This document shows positions 27,368 to 37,132 of a DNA stretch of 64,000 bases, one piece after another. Each line of letters begins with the position of its first letter. Within the stretch, counting starts at the first letter, position 1. The translations under genes and the position numbers were made by a program. Source of the DNA: Luteimonas sp. MC1572 (lineage in GTDB: Bacteria; Pseudomonadota; Gammaproteobacteria; Xanthomonadales; Xanthomonadaceae); the NCBI RefSeq assembly GCF_016615815.1, contig NZ_CP067112.1, positions 1,922,001 to 1,986,000 of the forward strand, in the 5' to 3' direction. The notes beneath the pieces were generated by a model. That model did no database searches. It was not told the origin of the DNA and saw nothing but the letters and a program-made list of their open reading frames with translations.

Positions 27368-28840
27368 CTAGAGGCCTGCGGGCCCACCCTGCTGGGGCCC
27401 GACTTGCTGCATGGACGCGTGTGCCGGCGACCGTTCCGGCCTATCAACAGCGCGATTGCAGTGTCGGAGAACCTGGTCCACGTCGACGCCAGCGGCATCC
27501 TCCACCGACGTCACGCTCCAGCGCGTAGCGGGATCGCGAGGGTCACCCTGCCAGGCGATGAGCTTCCCACTCGAATCCTGCAGAGTCCTGGCGCCACCTT
27601 CGCTGAGACGTGCCAGAGTCACCCCGGTCATGCCCGAGCGCTGGACGTCCTGAAGGACACTGCCGGCGATACCGCAGGCGTCATCGTGGGCACCAACGTC
27701 GGGGACACTCCGGCCATCGGCCAGCCCACGAGCCTCGGCGGCTCCGTTGCCTGGACTCATGGGCTGCGCCCGACCCAGTTCGATATGGTCCGGCGTATCG
27801 ACCTCACGACGCCGGGCGACCGGCTCACCCACCAGAGTCCATCCCGCCTCGCTCAGTCGATACTGAAAACCCCGGGGCCCAGTGACACTGAGGTCTCCCG
27901 CGACATCAAGCTCGACCCGGGCCATTTCGAGCCTGGCGAGCTTGTTGATCCCCGACGAGATTGCAGGGCCAGAGGGAAGGCCGAGTTCGACATTCCTGAA
28001 GATCCGTGAGCCCTGCGCAGGGTCTCGCATCATTGCATCGAACAACTGGAGCTCGGGATTGATGTTGAAGCCGCGCGCGAGCGCCGCATCGCCGTTCACG
28101 TAGACCACCTCCCTCCAGCGCGTGCTCAGCGCGCCGTGCCCCGTCTCCATGGCATTCATCAAGCGAATGCCGGCAAGCACAGAGTCTCTCCCGCTGACTA
28201 TCGCCTTGCGCGCTTGCGGATTGAGACCTTCGATTCCGCTTGATCCGATCCAGTGCTCCACCGCCTCGGAACTCATCTCTGTGCCTAGCAACTGCTGGAG
28301 CAGTCTTGCGCCGCGAGTCTCGTTCTGATTGAACAGCTTGCTGGTCATCGCAACGATTTCGCCAACCGCCGCAGGGTCGGAGACGCCGAGATCCTGCAGC
28401 CATCCGACCTGAGAAAGCGGCTCGCCGATCCGGGCCCATTTGTACTCGATCTGCTCGCGATTGAGCGCGTTGACGAAATCGCGACCCGAGTCGGACCTCA
28501 GGTACGCGTTGAGCCGCTCCTGCTCGCCCTGGGTAAGACCGTTTCCAACTTGCCCTCTCCGCTGAAGCCGGTTTGTCAGTGAGTCGACCTCGACGTTGCT
28601 GAACCGATCTTCTGGCCGCGACCAAGCCTGGTAGTTGTCCAACAGCAGGTGAACTTTCTCACCCCGGCCTCGCTGCCCGAAGTCCCACTGGACCATGCCG
28701 ACCGACCAACCCGAGTTGCCAGTGCTGTGTACGAGTGCGTATGCGGGGAAGGTACCAACCTCACTTGCTCGGCCGACGGCGTTGTATGCAATCGCCTCAA
28801 ATGACACTTTGCTCAGTGGGTTATAGACATCCTTGTCCAT
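27368..28840 (-). CDS. Putative antibacterial effector with degenerate XVIPCD-like C-terminus and lysozyme-like N-terminal region
   Basis: 490 residues from ATG 28840, chosen over GTG 28849 because AGGGAG lies eight bases before it. The N-terminal 150 residues include ASEVGTFPAYALVHSTGNSG (25-44) and WSVGMVQWDFGQ (45-56), a pattern reminiscent of peptidoglycan-cleaving lysozyme-like domains with a possible catalytic Glu27. Family assignment is not certain. The C-terminus (about 390-460) contains GMTGVTLARLS, LIAWQGDPRDPATRW and VDVDQV, matching in order the RIDHV, FAVQG-DP and PVEQS landmarks of the XVIPCD secretion domain of Xanthomonadales T4SS effectors, and ends in a Gln-rich tail. There is no signal peptide, as expected for such effectors. 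It is coupled to the exported protein upstream. GC is visibly lower than in flanking genes. Confidence 0.6.
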   Translation of the reverse strand: MDKDVYNPLSKVSFEAIAYNAVGRASEVGTFPAYALVHSTGNSGWSVGMVQWDFGQRGRGEKVHLLLDNYQAWSRPEDRFSNVEVDSLTNRLQRRGQVGNGLTQGEQERLNAYLRSDSGRDFVNALNREQIEYKWARIGEPLSQVGWLQDLGVSDPAAVGEIVAMTSKLFNQNETRGARLLQQLLGTEMSSEAVEHWIGSSGIEGLNPQARKAIVSGRDSVLAGIRLMNAMETGHGALSTRWREVVYVNGDAALARGFNINPELQLFDAMMRDPAQGSRIFRNVELGLPSGPAISSGINKLARLEMARVELDVAGDLSVTGPRGFQYRLSEAGWTLVGEPVARRREVDTPDHIELGRAQPMSPGNGAAEARGLADGRSVPDVGAHDDACGIAGSVLQDVQRSGMTGVTLARLSEGGARTLQDSSGKLIAWQGDPRDPATRWSVTSVEDAAGVDVDQVLRHCNRAVDRPERSPAHASMQQVGPQQGGPAGL

Positions 28841-28845
28841 GCTGC

Positions 28846-29424
28846 TCACTCCCTGGCTTGTTCAAGCTCCTGGATCTTGCTGTCGATTTCCGAAACCCGC
28901 TGCTCCGTCCAATGCGCGCGACAGGCCTCCGTGAGGTCGGAGGCTTCCCGTCGCGACATTCCATCCGCGAACGGTTCCAGTGAGCACGCAGCGTCGCGCC
29001 ATGCACGCCATGCCTCATCGGCCGCGGAGGCCAGCGTGCCCAAATCGTCCAGATAGGCAGGATCGGATTCGACATACGTGGCGAGGCGTCTCCTGTTGAT
29101 CGCAAGCATCTCGGCGCCAAGGTCACGCAACCTGCGCTCCGCCCGATGCATGTCCCGATAAGGCTTGCATGCGTTTGCACGCAGAGCCTCGCATCGGGCG
29201 ATCAGCTCTTCACCCACCCCTGCGAAACAGGCTTCCTTGGCAGTGAGCTCACTGATCGAATGACAGTCTTCGCCTTCAAGAACTGCGTCGACATGCGCCA
29301 CCTCGCCGTGACCTGATGACTGAAGCGCGCGGGCGTCCCGAGTTGCTGCTGTGAGGGCCAACGATGCTGTCAGCAGCATCACGTGCGCAGGCATCGTGGT
29401 GCGAAACGGGGAAGTTTTCGACAT
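28846..29424 (-). CDS. Exported LprI/DUF1311-like protein, putative immunity protein
   Basis: 192 residues. A signal peptide is present (cleavage near ARAL, residue 34) with no lipobox Cys. The mature part has six Cys residues and, near the C-terminus, EAWRAWRDAACSLE followed by LTEACRAHWTEQRVSEID, the spacing of DUF1311/LprI proteins, a family that includes lysozyme inhibitors. Its TGA overlaps a GTG of the effector gene and lies six bases from the effector ATG, so the two are coupled. A periplasmic lysozyme inhibitor made with a peptidoglycan-targeting effector is the expected immunity partner. The start ATG at 29424 follows GGAGGGA by six bases; this is one of the strongest ribosome-binding sites in the window. 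Confidence 0.65.
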   Translation of the reverse strand: MSKTSPFRTTMPAHVMLLTASLALTAATRDARALQSSGHGEVAHVDAVLEGEDCHSISELTAKEACFAGVGEELIARCEALRANACKPYRDMHRAERRLRDLGAEMLAINRRRLATYVESDPAYLDDLGTLASAADEAWRAWRDAACSLEPFADGMSRREASDLTEACRAHWTEQRVSEIDSKIQELEQARE

Positions 29425-29609
29425 TGCGGGTCCCTCCATGTAGTCGACAGGCCCACCCTCTCGCCATTGCGGCGGAGCCGGGTGCCATGGCGTGCTTCCT
29501 TGCACGCGCCGAGTCTAGCGCCATCTGTGGCGCGGGACGCGGGCCGTTCCGCAGTTCGGGAAATCCCCTACACCGCCTGTGGGCCAGCGGGGCACACCAT
29601 CGCGGCCGG

Positions 29610-29966
29610 CTACCTGCCCCGCCGCTCCGCCACCATCCAGGCCAGCGCCACGCCACAAACCGCGCCCACCATCTCCATCAGCACGCGGGTGCCGAGGCCG
29701 TTGGGGTCATGGATCTTGGCCAGCGCGATGCGGGCGTACACGGGCGATTCCAGCTTCACCACGCCCATGTAGAACAGGTGCCAGATGTCGATGCCGGCAC
29801 CAAGCGCCACCGCCGACAGGCAGGCCCAGCCTATGGCGTGGCCGGGCGTCCAGCGCTGGCGCACGCCGATGGCGTGGAACAGCGCGTAGGCCAGCGCGCC
29901 GATCAGCAGCGCGATCAACCCGGCCTCCAACGCCCCCAGCCAGCCCAAGTGCAGCGGCAGGTTCAA
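29610..29966 (-). CDS. Small integral membrane protein, function unknown
   Basis: 118 residues with three hydrophobic segments (about 8-30, 42-62, 92-112). I recognise no family motif. Its ATG overlaps the stop of the lyase gene by four bases (ATGA), making it the third gene of the hisS operon. A role alongside the lyase, such as transport or membrane anchoring, is possible but unsupported. Confidence 0.6.
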   Translation of the reverse strand: MNLPLHLGWLGALEAGLIALLIGALAYALFHAIGVRQRWTPGHAIGWACLSAVALGAGIDIWHLFYMGVVKLESPVYARIALAKIHDPNGLGTRVLMEMVGAVCGVALAWMVAERRGR

Positions 29967-31870
29967 CCCGGGACGCCGCTGCGCGGGATCGCAGCGAGCA
30001 GCGTGCCCTCTTCCACCAGCCTTACAGCGGCGGCAACCTCGCCATCCAGCGCGCGGTCGCGGTCGAGGAACGGGATGCGCGTGCGGATCACGGCGTGCGC
30101 CGCCGCCACGGCCTTGCCGGGGTGGAAGGCCTCCGCGGCCGCGAGTTCGCCGCGCAGGCCGTCGACTTCGGCGATGAAGGCCGCCTGCGCCGCGACGTCC
30201 GCGAGCGCGCCAGACTGCACCTTCGCGGCAAACATTTCTGCGTCGACGCGTCGCGCCAGGTCACGCGCGGCATTGATCATGTCGCGCCGCAGGTCCAGCG
30301 CCTGGGCGGCGGTGTACAGCTCCAGCGCGAGCACCTTGCCGAGATCGGCGGCCATGGCCAGCACGTGGCGCGCCTCGTTGGCGCCCATGGACACGTGATC
30401 CTCGGCGTTGGCCGAAGTCGGGATGGAATACACGCTGGTCGGCATGGCGCGGCTGGCGAGGTCGTTGACGATCGCGGCGGCGGTGTACTGCACGATCATG
30501 AAGCCGGATTCGGTGCCGTCCTCGTTGCCGATCAGGAATGCCGGCAGGCCGTCGTTGGTGGCCGGGTCGACCAGCTTGTTGAGGCGGCGCTCGGAGATCG
30601 AGGCCAGCACCGGGATCGCGGCCTTGACGTAGCTCATCGCCAGCGCCAGCGGCATGCCGTGGAAGTGCCCGGCGGAAATGACTTGCTCCTCGACGTGCTC
30701 GGCCACCTTGTCCGGGAACACCAGCGGATTGTCGGTGACCGAATTGAGTTCGACCTCGAGCACGCGCGCGGCCTGCGCCACCGCGTCGCGCACCGCGCCG
30801 TGCACCTGCGGCACGCAGCGCAGCGAATAGCTGTCCTGCGGCTGGTGCTTCTTGCCGCCGCGGAACGGGCGGAAGCGGTCGTAGAACTTCTCGCGGCCGT
30901 GGCGCTGGCCCAGCGGCACCCAGTCCCAGCCGATGTCGAAATTGAGCGCCTGCGCCGCGGCGACATCCCAGCTTGTCGGCAGCCACTGCCTGAAGCGTGG
31001 CACCAGGTGGTACGGGATATCCGCCAGCGTGGAGCCTTCAAGCAGCGCGCGCAGGTGCGCGGCGGCCGCGACCTGGCCCGGGTGCGGACGCAGCGCGTGC
31101 ACGTCCTCGGCGAAGGCACCGAGGCGCCCGGCAAAGGCGTCGATGGTCATCGCCGCGGCGAGGTCCGCGGTATCCAGCAGGTCCTCGAGCTGCGCCACCG
31201 CCAGCACGCCCATCGCCAGCATCTGCGCGGTGCCGTTGTTGAGCGCCAGGCCCTCCTTGTACGACAGCTGCAGCGGCTCCAGGCCGGCGCGGCGCAGCGC
31301 TTCGGCACCTGGCATGCGTTCGCCTTCGACGAACGCCTCGCCGCCTCCGAGCAGCACGATCGCCAGGTGCGACAGCGGCGACAGGTCGCCCGAGGCGCCC
31401 ACCGACCCGAGCGCCGGCACCACCGGCACGATGCCGGCGTTGAGCATCGCGGCCATCGCCTGCAGCGTGCCGACGCGGATGCCCGAGTGCCCGCGCAGCA
31501 GGGTGTTGATGCGGATGCACAGCATCGCGCGCACCACGTCGGCGGCCAGCGGCTCACCGACGTTCACCGCATGGGTGATGATCAGGTTGTGCTGCAGCTC
31601 CTCGTGCAGCGAGCGGCCGGAGGGCGTGGCGCCCGGCAGCTCGTCGCGCAGCGGATGCGCACCGAGCAACTTGTCGGCATTGCTGCCGAAGCCGGTGGAC
31701 ACGCCGTAGATCGGCTCCTCGCGGCGCACCTGCTCGGCCAGGAAGTCGGCGGCGCGGGCGACCGCGGTCAATGCGCGCTCATCGAGCGCGACGCTGGCGC
31801 CCCGCGCAACGGCCACCAGCTGCGCGCGCGTCAGCGACAGCCCGTCGAGGCGGATCACGTTATTGCCCAC
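29963..31870 (-). CDS. Histidine ammonia-lyase-like MIO enzyme with insertions
   Basis: 635 residues, versus about 510 for HutH. The MIO cofactor triad is intact: ASG at 159-161 in [12 protein letters not shown]. Catalytic Tyr in [16 protein letters not shown] and [11 protein letters not shown] (345-355) are conserved, as are DNPLVF and [12 protein letters not shown]. The selectivity pair is TH at 99-100 (SH in HutH). Two extra stretches of roughly 60 residues occur, at about 285-345 and 535-590. Histidine deamination to urocanate is the default guess, but no hutU, hutI or hutG is adjacent, so another aromatic amino acid is possible. It overlaps the hisS stop by 11 bases. Confidence 0.8.
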   Translation of the reverse strand: MGNNVIRLDGLSLTRAQLVAVARGASVALDERALTAVARAADFLAEQVRREEPIYGVSTGFGSNADKLLGAHPLRDELPGATPSGRSLHEELQHNLIITHAVNVGEPLAADVVRAMLCIRINTLLRGHSGIRVGTLQAMAAMLNAGIVPVVPALGSVGASGDLSPLSHLAIVLLGGGEAFVEGERMPGAEALRRAGLEPLQLSYKEGLALNNGTAQMLAMGVLAVAQLEDLLDTADLAAAMTIDAFAGRLGAFAEDVHALRPHPGQVAAAAHLRALLEGSTLADIPYHLVPRFRQWLPTSWDVAAAQALNFDIGWDWVPLGQRHGREKFYDRFRPFRGGKKHQPQDSYSLRCVPQVHGAVRDAVAQAARVLEVELNSVTDNPLVFPDKVAEHVEEQVISAGHFHGMPLALAMSYVKAAIPVLASISERRLNKLVDPATNDGLPAFLIGNEDGTESGFMIVQYTAAAIVNDLASRAMPTSVYSIPTSANAEDHVSMGANEARHVLAMAADLGKVLALELYTAAQALDLRRDMINAARDLARRVDAEMFAAKVQSGALADVAAQAAFIAEVDGLRGELAAAEAFHPGKAVAAAHAVIRTRIPFLDRDRALDGEVAAAVRLVEEGTLLAAIPRSGVPG

Positions 31871-33251
31871 CCTGCACCTTCCATTGTTCGCGCTCCACGA
31901 GCAGCGTCTGCGCCAGTTCGGCTTCGACGACTTCGAACTGTTCGCCGCGACGGAGGTCCTTGACCGCCACCACGCCGCGTTCGGCCTCGTTGTCGCCGCG
32001 GATCACCACGAAGCGGATGCCGGCGCGGTCGGCGTACTGCATCTGCTTGGCCAGCTTGCGCGGCTCCAGCTGGGTCTCGACGTTCAGGCCGGCAGCGCGC
32101 AGGCGCTGCGACAGGGCGAGGGCGTGTTCCAGCCCCGCGTCGTCGAACAGCGTGACCAGCGCATCGACCGAACTTTCAGCGGTCGTCACCAGCCCCGCCT
32201 CGCGCAGCTGCCAGAACAGCCGCGTCAGGCCGATGGAAATGCCGACGCCGGGCAGCTTCGACTTCGTGTAGTGCCCGGCGAGGTCCTCGTAGCGGCCGCC
32301 CGAGCAGATCGAGCCGATGCCGGGGTTCGCGTCGAGCACGGTCTCGTAGACCATGCCGGTGTAGTAGTCCAGGCCGCGCGCGATGGACAGGTTGATCGCG
32401 TAGCGCGCCTCGGGCACGCCCATCGCCTTCAGCGTACCGAGCAGCGCGCGCAGCTCGTCGCGGCCTTCCTCGAACAGCGCGGTGCCGGCGCCGAGCGCAT
32501 CGAGCCGCGCCAGCGCATCGTCGTGGCCGGTGGAGCGCACGCGCGAGAACGCCATCAGCCGCTCCACGACGTCCGCGGCAATGCCGAAACCCTCGCCTTC
32601 GAGCGTCGCGCGCACTGCGTCCTCGCCGCGCTTGTCGAGCTTGTCGATCTCGCGCAGCACCGCCGCCTGGCGGTCGCCTTCGATGCCCAGGCCCTCGAAG
32701 TAGCCGCGCAGCAGCTTGCGGTGGTTGAGCTGGATGGTGAACGCGCCGATGCCCAGCGCCTCGAACACCGCGTGGATGACCGCCGGGATCTCGGCGTCGA
32801 ACCGCGGCGACAGCGTGTCCTTGCCGATCACGTCGATGTCGCACTGGTAGAACTCGCGGAAGCGCCCGCGCTGGGCGCGCTCGCCGCGATACACGCGCTG
32901 CATCTGGTAGCGGCGGAACGGAAACGCCAGGTCGTGCTCGTGCTCGGCCACGTAGCGCGCCAGCGGCACGGTGAGGTCGAAGCGCAGCGCCATCTCCGGC
33001 ACGCCCTCGGCGCCGCCGGACTCGGCCGCCTTGCCCAGCGCACCGGTGGACTGCACGAAATACACCTGGCGCTCGGTCTCGCCGCCGGTCTTGGTCAGCA
33101 GGACCTCGGACAGCTCGAACACCGGGGTTTCCACCGGCAGGAAGCCGAAGCGCTCGAAGGTGCCGCGGATGGTGTCGAGCATGCGCTGGAAGGCGATCTG
33201 GTCGCGGGGCAGCAGCTCCATGACGCCCGGGGGCGTGCGTGGCTTGATCAA
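31860..33251 (-). CDS. hisS: Histidyl-tRNA synthetase (archaeal/eukaryotic-like type)
   Basis: 463 residues, class II synthetase. Motif 2 is [20 protein letters not shown] followed by [12 protein letters not shown], with [11 protein letters not shown] and [12 protein letters not shown] as histidine-specific motifs and a C-terminal anticodon-binding domain from about 360. The REFYQCD wording and [13 protein letters not shown] resemble archaeal/eukaryotic HisRS more than the E. coli type. The likely start is TTG at 33251 (family N-terminus [14 protein letters not shown]), with GGAG nine bases upstream. The upstream frame continues without coding character. First gene of an operon with the lyase and membrane protein. 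Confidence 0.93.
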   Translation of the reverse strand: MIKPRTPPGVMELLPRDQIAFQRMLDTIRGTFERFGFLPVETPVFELSEVLLTKTGGETERQVYFVQSTGALGKAAESGGAEGVPEMALRFDLTVPLARYVAEHEHDLAFPFRRYQMQRVYRGERAQRGRFREFYQCDIDVIGKDTLSPRFDAEIPAVIHAVFEALGIGAFTIQLNHRKLLRGYFEGLGIEGDRQAAVLREIDKLDKRGEDAVRATLEGEGFGIAADVVERLMAFSRVRSTGHDDALARLDALGAGTALFEEGRDELRALLGTLKAMGVPEARYAINLSIARGLDYYTGMVYETVLDANPGIGSICSGGRYEDLAGHYTKSKLPGVGISIGLTRLFWQLREAGLVTTAESSVDALVTLFDDAGLEHALALSQRLRAAGLNVETQLEPRKLAKQMQYADRAGIRFVVIRGDNEAERGVVAVKDLRRGEQFEVVEAELAQTLLVEREQWKVQGGQ

Positions 33252-33340
33252 GGCGGGAAACTCCGGGGACAAGGTGGACCGGTGAGCCCCGCATTCTAGC
33301 GACTGCGGGCACATCCCCGGCACGGCGCAACACAAGGGGC

Positions 33341-33369
33341 TTGCCCTTCGCGCCGCCGACTCCTAAAAT
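33341..33369 (+). promoter_or_regulatory. Promoter of tRNA-Pro
   Basis: TTGCCC (33341-33346) and TAAAAT (33364-33369) are spaced by exactly 17 bases, followed by a GC-rich discriminator (GCGCGGC) typical of stringently controlled tRNA promoters. The tRNA 5' end is 17 bases after the -10. Confidence 0.75.
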
Positions 33370-33385
33370 GCGCGGCTCACCGACT

Positions 33386-33462
<77 letters not shown>

Positions 33463-33479
33463 CTGGTGATTGCAAGCGA

Positions 33480-33505
33480 AGACCGGCCCATCGGCCGGTC
33501 TTTTC
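33480..33505 (+). terminator. Intrinsic terminator after tRNA-Pro
   Basis: A 7-bp perfect stem GACCGGC/GCCGGTC with a six-base loop, extended by an A-T pair, is followed by TTTT. It separates the tRNA from the downstream MFS gene. Confidence 0.75.
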
Positions 33506-33546
33506 GTTTCCGCGCCCGGCGCGGCTTCCTGGAGTCCGTTCCCCCC

Positions 33547-34815
33547 ATGCGTGCAACAGCGTCCCCGGCATCGCCCACACCCGCCCTCGGCGCGGGCGCG
33601 GCGCTGGTGCTCGCCGGGATCGTGCTGTCCGCGTTCAACCTGCGCACGGCCGTCACCTCCATCACCCCGCTGCTGGACGTGCTGGGCCACGAGTTCGCGT
33701 TCGGCGCCGCCATGGCCGGCGTGCTGGGCATGCTGCCGAGTGCGGCTTTCGCCCTGTTTGGCGTGGCGACGCCGGCCATCGCGCATCGCGCCGGCCTGGA
33801 ACGCACCGCGCTGCTGGCGATGGTGCTGGCCGCCGCCGGACTTGTGCTGCGCTCGCTGGCCCCTGGCACTGCGGTGCTGATCGCCGGCTCGGTCGTGGCG
33901 CTGGCCGGCGCCGGCATCGGCAACGTGGTGCTGCCGCCACTGGTGAAGCGCTATTTCGCCGCGCGCATCGGCATGGTCAGCACGCTGTACATCGCGGTCA
34001 TGCAGATGGGCACCATCCTGCCGGCGCTGCTGGCCGTGCCGGTGGCCGCGGCCGTGGGCTGGCGCATCTCGCTGGGCGCGTGGGCCCTGATCGCGGTGGC
34101 GGCGATCCTGCCCTGGCTGGGCGTGCTGTGGATCGAGCGCCGCGCCGATTCCGCGCTGGCACGCGTCCACGACCGCGCCGTGCTGCCCGGCGACGGCGCC
34201 CCCGAACTCGTCGCCCCGCCCCCGCGCGTGCGCACCTGGCGCACCGCGATCGGCTGGGGCATGGCGCTGATGTTCGGCATGACCTCGCTGATGACCTATG
34301 CCCTGTTCACCTGGCTGCCCAAGCTGCTGACCGACGCGGGCGCCAGCCCGGCCTACGGTGGCGCGATGGTGGCGTTGTTCGCCGGCCTGGGCCTGCTCGG
34401 TGCGCTCGTGATGCCGGCGATCGCCGTGCGCGTACGCAACCCCTTCCCGATCGTCTTCGCCTGCGCCGCGTGCCAGGTGGCGGCCTACGCGGGGCTGCTG
34501 GTCGCCCCGATGGCCATGCCACTGCTCTGGGTCTCCCTGCTCGGGCTCGGCGGCTGCACCTTCCCGCTTGCGCTGACCCTGCTCAACAAGCGCACCCGCA
34601 CTCCGGCAGGCTCCGCCGCTCTCTCGGGCTTCACGCAGGGCATGGGCTACACGCTGGCCTGTCTTGGCCCGCTGCTGTTCGGGCTGCTGCATGAGACCAC
34701 CGGCAGCTGGACCTGGCCGTTCGCCATGCTCGCCGCAAGCGCCGTGGTGATGCTGCTGGGCGCGTGGCAGGCCTGCAAGCCGCGATTCCTCGAAGACGCC
34801 CTGCAACGGGCGTAG
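33547..34815 (+). CDS. MFS transporter, CynX/NimT-like
   Basis: 422 residues, 12 helices. LVLAGIVLSAFNLRTAVTSI in TM1 and GAGIGNVVLPPLVKRYF match the CynX/NimT (cyanate/2-nitroimidazole) branch of the major facilitator superfamily. The substrate in this organism is unknown. The ATG at 33547 is preferred; the open frame starts upstream inside the terminator region. It converges with argH. Confidence 0.82.
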   Translation: MRATASPASPTPALGAGAALVLAGIVLSAFNLRTAVTSITPLLDVLGHEFAFGAAMAGVLGMLPSAAFALFGVATPAIAHRAGLERTALLAMVLAAAGLVLRSLAPGTAVLIAGSVVALAGAGIGNVVLPPLVKRYFAARIGMVSTLYIAVMQMGTILPALLAVPVAAAVGWRISLGAWALIAVAAILPWLGVLWIERRADSALARVHDRAVLPGDGAPELVAPPPRVRTWRTAIGWGMALMFGMTSLMTYALFTWLPKLLTDAGASPAYGGAMVALFAGLGLLGALVMPAIAVRVRNPFPIVFACAACQVAAYAGLLVAPMAMPLLWVSLLGLGGCTFPLALTLLNKRTRTPAGSAALSGFTQGMGYTLACLGPLLFGLLHETTGSWTWPFAMLAASAVVMLLGAWQACKPRFLEDALQRA

Positions 34816-34824
34816 ACCTGGCCA

Positions 34825-34843
34825 GCGGCGCCCGAAGCGCCGC
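34825..34843. terminator. GC hairpin between convergent MFS and argH
   Basis: A 7-bp stem GCGGCGC/GCGCCGC with loop CCGAA, no T-run. It is positioned as a possible bidirectional 3' end signal. Confidence 0.35.
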
Positions 34844-34863
34844 GCAACCTCGCCGGCCCTCGC

Positions 34864-36168
34864 TCAGCTTCCGGACATGCCCTGCACGTCCACCAGACGC
34901 GCGCGCAGCACCTCAAGCCCGGGATCAGCCGCCGCGCCGGGCGACACCCGCGCCAGCAGGCTCGCCGCCGGATCGCCTTCCGCCCAGCGCGCCGGGTCCG
35001 CCGCCTGGCGATACGCATCCCGGAACGGCACGCCTTCGCGCGCCATGTCGACCGCAAGGTCCGTGGCATACATCGACGGCTCCAGCGCGCCACGCATGCG
35101 GTCGGTGTTCCAGTCCAGGTTGCGCAGCAGGTCCGGCAGCAGCGCCAGCGCCTGCAAGCCCTTGCCGAAGCCATGGAACAGCGCGCCCTTCGACACCTGC
35201 AGGTCGCGGTGGTAGCCCGACGGCAGCGACAGCAGCTGCTCGATCTCGCAGCGCGCCGCGGCCACGCTCGCGTAGGTCGCGCGCATCAGCTCGATGACGT
35301 CGGGATTGCGCTTGTTGGGCATGATCGAGCTGCCGGTGGTGTACTGCGCCGGTAGCGCCACGAAGCCGAACTCGGCGGCCGTGAACAGGCTCAGGTCCCA
35401 GGCGAGGCGGCGCAGGTCGAGCATCGCGCTCGACAGCGCCTCCAGCGCCGCCATCTCGAACTTGCCGCGCGACAGCTGTGCGTACGTCGCCGCGACCTGC
35501 ATGCGCCCGAAGCCGAGCGCGGCGGTGGTGTGGTCGCGGTCGAGCGGCAGGTTGACGCCGTAGCCGGCCGCGCTGCCGAGCGGATTGGCGTCGATCCAGG
35601 CCAGGGTGTCGCGCGCGCGCGCCGCGTTGTCGATGAACGCCTCCGCCCACGCCGACCACCACATGCCGAGCGACGACACCACCGCGCGCTGCAGGTGCGT
35701 GTAGCCGGGCAGCGGCACGTCGCGCTCAGCCGCGGCACGGTCGAGCGCGATGCCCGCGACCTCCACGCACAGCGCCTGCGTGCGCGCCAGCTGCGCCTTC
35801 AGCCACAGCCGCGTCGCCACCAGCACCTGGTCGTTGCGGCTGCGGCCGGTGTGGATGCGGCGCCCGGCATCGCCAAGGCGCTCGGTGAGGCGCGCCTCGA
35901 TCGCGGAGTGGCCGTCCTCGTAGCGGTCGTCGAGCACGAAGCGGCCGGCGCTGAAATCACCGGCCAGCACGTCGAGCTCGCGCTCGATGCCGGCGAGTTC
36001 GTCTTCGGCCAGGATCGCGATGCGCGCCAGGCCCTGCGCATGCGCGCGGCTGGCCTCGATGTCGTGCAGGAAGAACTCGCGGTCGAGCACCACGTCGTCG
36101 CCGGCCAGGAAAGCCTGGATGGCGGCATCGACGGTGACGCCGGGCTTTTGCCACAGAAGGTCGGACAT
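34864..36168 (-). CDS. argH: Argininosuccinate lyase
   Basis: 434 residues of the fumarase/aspartase superfamily. The signature [12 protein letters not shown] carries the catalytic flexible loop; TGRSRNDQV and GYTHLQRA are also intact. It performs the final step to arginine plus fumarate. Last gene of the arg operon, 16 bases after argC. Slightly shorter than E. coli ArgH (457) mainly at the ends. Confidence 0.97.
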   Translation of the reverse strand: MSDLLWQKPGVTVDAAIQAFLAGDDVVLDREFFLHDIEASRAHAQGLARIAILAEDELAGIERELDVLAGDFSAGRFVLDDRYEDGHSAIEARLTERLGDAGRRIHTGRSRNDQVLVATRLWLKAQLARTQALCVEVAGIALDRAAAERDVPLPGYTHLQRAVVSSLGMWWSAWAEAFIDNAARARDTLAWIDANPLGSAAGYGVNLPLDRDHTTAALGFGRMQVAATYAQLSRGKFEMAALEALSSAMLDLRRLAWDLSLFTAAEFGFVALPAQYTTGSSIMPNKRNPDVIELMRATYASVAAARCEIEQLLSLPSGYHRDLQVSKGALFHGFGKGLQALALLPDLLRNLDWNTDRMRGALEPSMYATDLAVDMAREGVPFRDAYRQAADPARWAEGDPAASLLARVSPGAAADPGLEVLRARLVDVQGMSGS

Positions 36169-36184
36169 GTCGGTTCCAGCGGGA

Positions 36185-37132
36185 TCAGTCGAGCGGGATG
36201 CCTTGCGTCTCGGGATAGCCGAAGGCGAGGTTGAGGTTCTGCAGCGCTTGGGTGGCGGCGCCCTTGAGCAGGTTGTCGAGCGTGGCCACCACCACCAGGC
36301 GGCGCCCGTCGGCCGACAGCGTGAAGCCGCCGACCTCCACGCCGTGGCGGCCGGCGATCGCGCTCACCCACGGCGCTTCGTCCACCACGCGCAGCAGCGG
36401 CTCGCCGGCATAGCGGGCGTGGTAGCGCGCACGCACGGTGTCCAGCGTGACCGGCGTGCGCAGGTGCAGGTTGGCGGTGAGCGTGATGCCCCGGAAATGC
36501 GGCGCCACGTGCGGCATGAACTCGACCGGCGCGCCCAGGTGACGTGTGACCTCGCGCTCGTGCAGGTGATCCACCAGCGCGTAGGGCATCAGGTTGTCGC
36601 GCAGCTTGCCGGGATCGTTGCGGTCGGAGGGCGAGGTGCCGGCGCCCGAGAACCCGGACACGCCGAAGCACTGAACGGCGCCTTCGAGCTCATCGAGCAT
36701 CGGCGCGATGGCGAACTGCATGGCGCTGGCGTAGCAGCCCGGGTTGGCGATGCGCCGTTGCCCGGCATACGTGCTGCGTGTCAGTTCCGGCAGCCCGTAA
36801 TACCAGGCGTCGTCGAAGCGGTGGTCGGCCGACAGGTCCACGATCACGGGGTCGGCGCCCTCCCCGGCCAGGCCGGCGACGCAGGCATCCGATTTGCCGT
36901 TGGGCAGCGCCAGCACGCAGGCATCGACGGCGTACCCGCCAAGCGACTCATGCGCGATGTTGGCGTAGCGCAAGTCGCCGCGGTACTCGGGCACGTGCGC
37001 CGACACCGGCTGGCCGTCGAGTTCGCGCGAGGACACGAACGCGAGCTCGAAGCCGGGGTGCGCGGCGAGCAGGCGGATGAGTTCGGCGCCGGTATGGCCG
37101 CGCGCGCCGACGATGCCGACCGACTTAACCAT
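36185..37132 (-). CDS. argC: N-acetyl-gamma-glutamyl-phosphate reductase
   Basis: 315 residues. [14 protein letters not shown] binds NADPH and [15 protein letters not shown] carries the catalytic Cys. The start at [10 protein letters not shown] overlaps the preceding fused argB/A gene by eight bases. It reduces the acetylglutamyl phosphate made by that kinase. Confidence 0.96.
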   Translation of the reverse strand: MVKSVGIVGARGHTGAELIRLLAAHPGFELAFVSSRELDGQPVSAHVPEYRGDLRYANIAHESLGGYAVDACVLALPNGKSDACVAGLAGEGADPVIVDLSADHRFDDAWYYGLPELTRSTYAGQRRIANPGCYASAMQFAIAPMLDELEGAVQCFGVSGFSGAGTSPSDRNDPGKLRDNLMPYALVDHLHEREVTRHLGAPVEFMPHVAPHFRGITLTANLHLRTPVTLDTVRARYHARYAGEPLLRVVDEAPWVSAIAGRHGVEVGGFTLSADGRRLVVVATLDNLLKGAATQALQNLNLAFGYPETQGIPLD

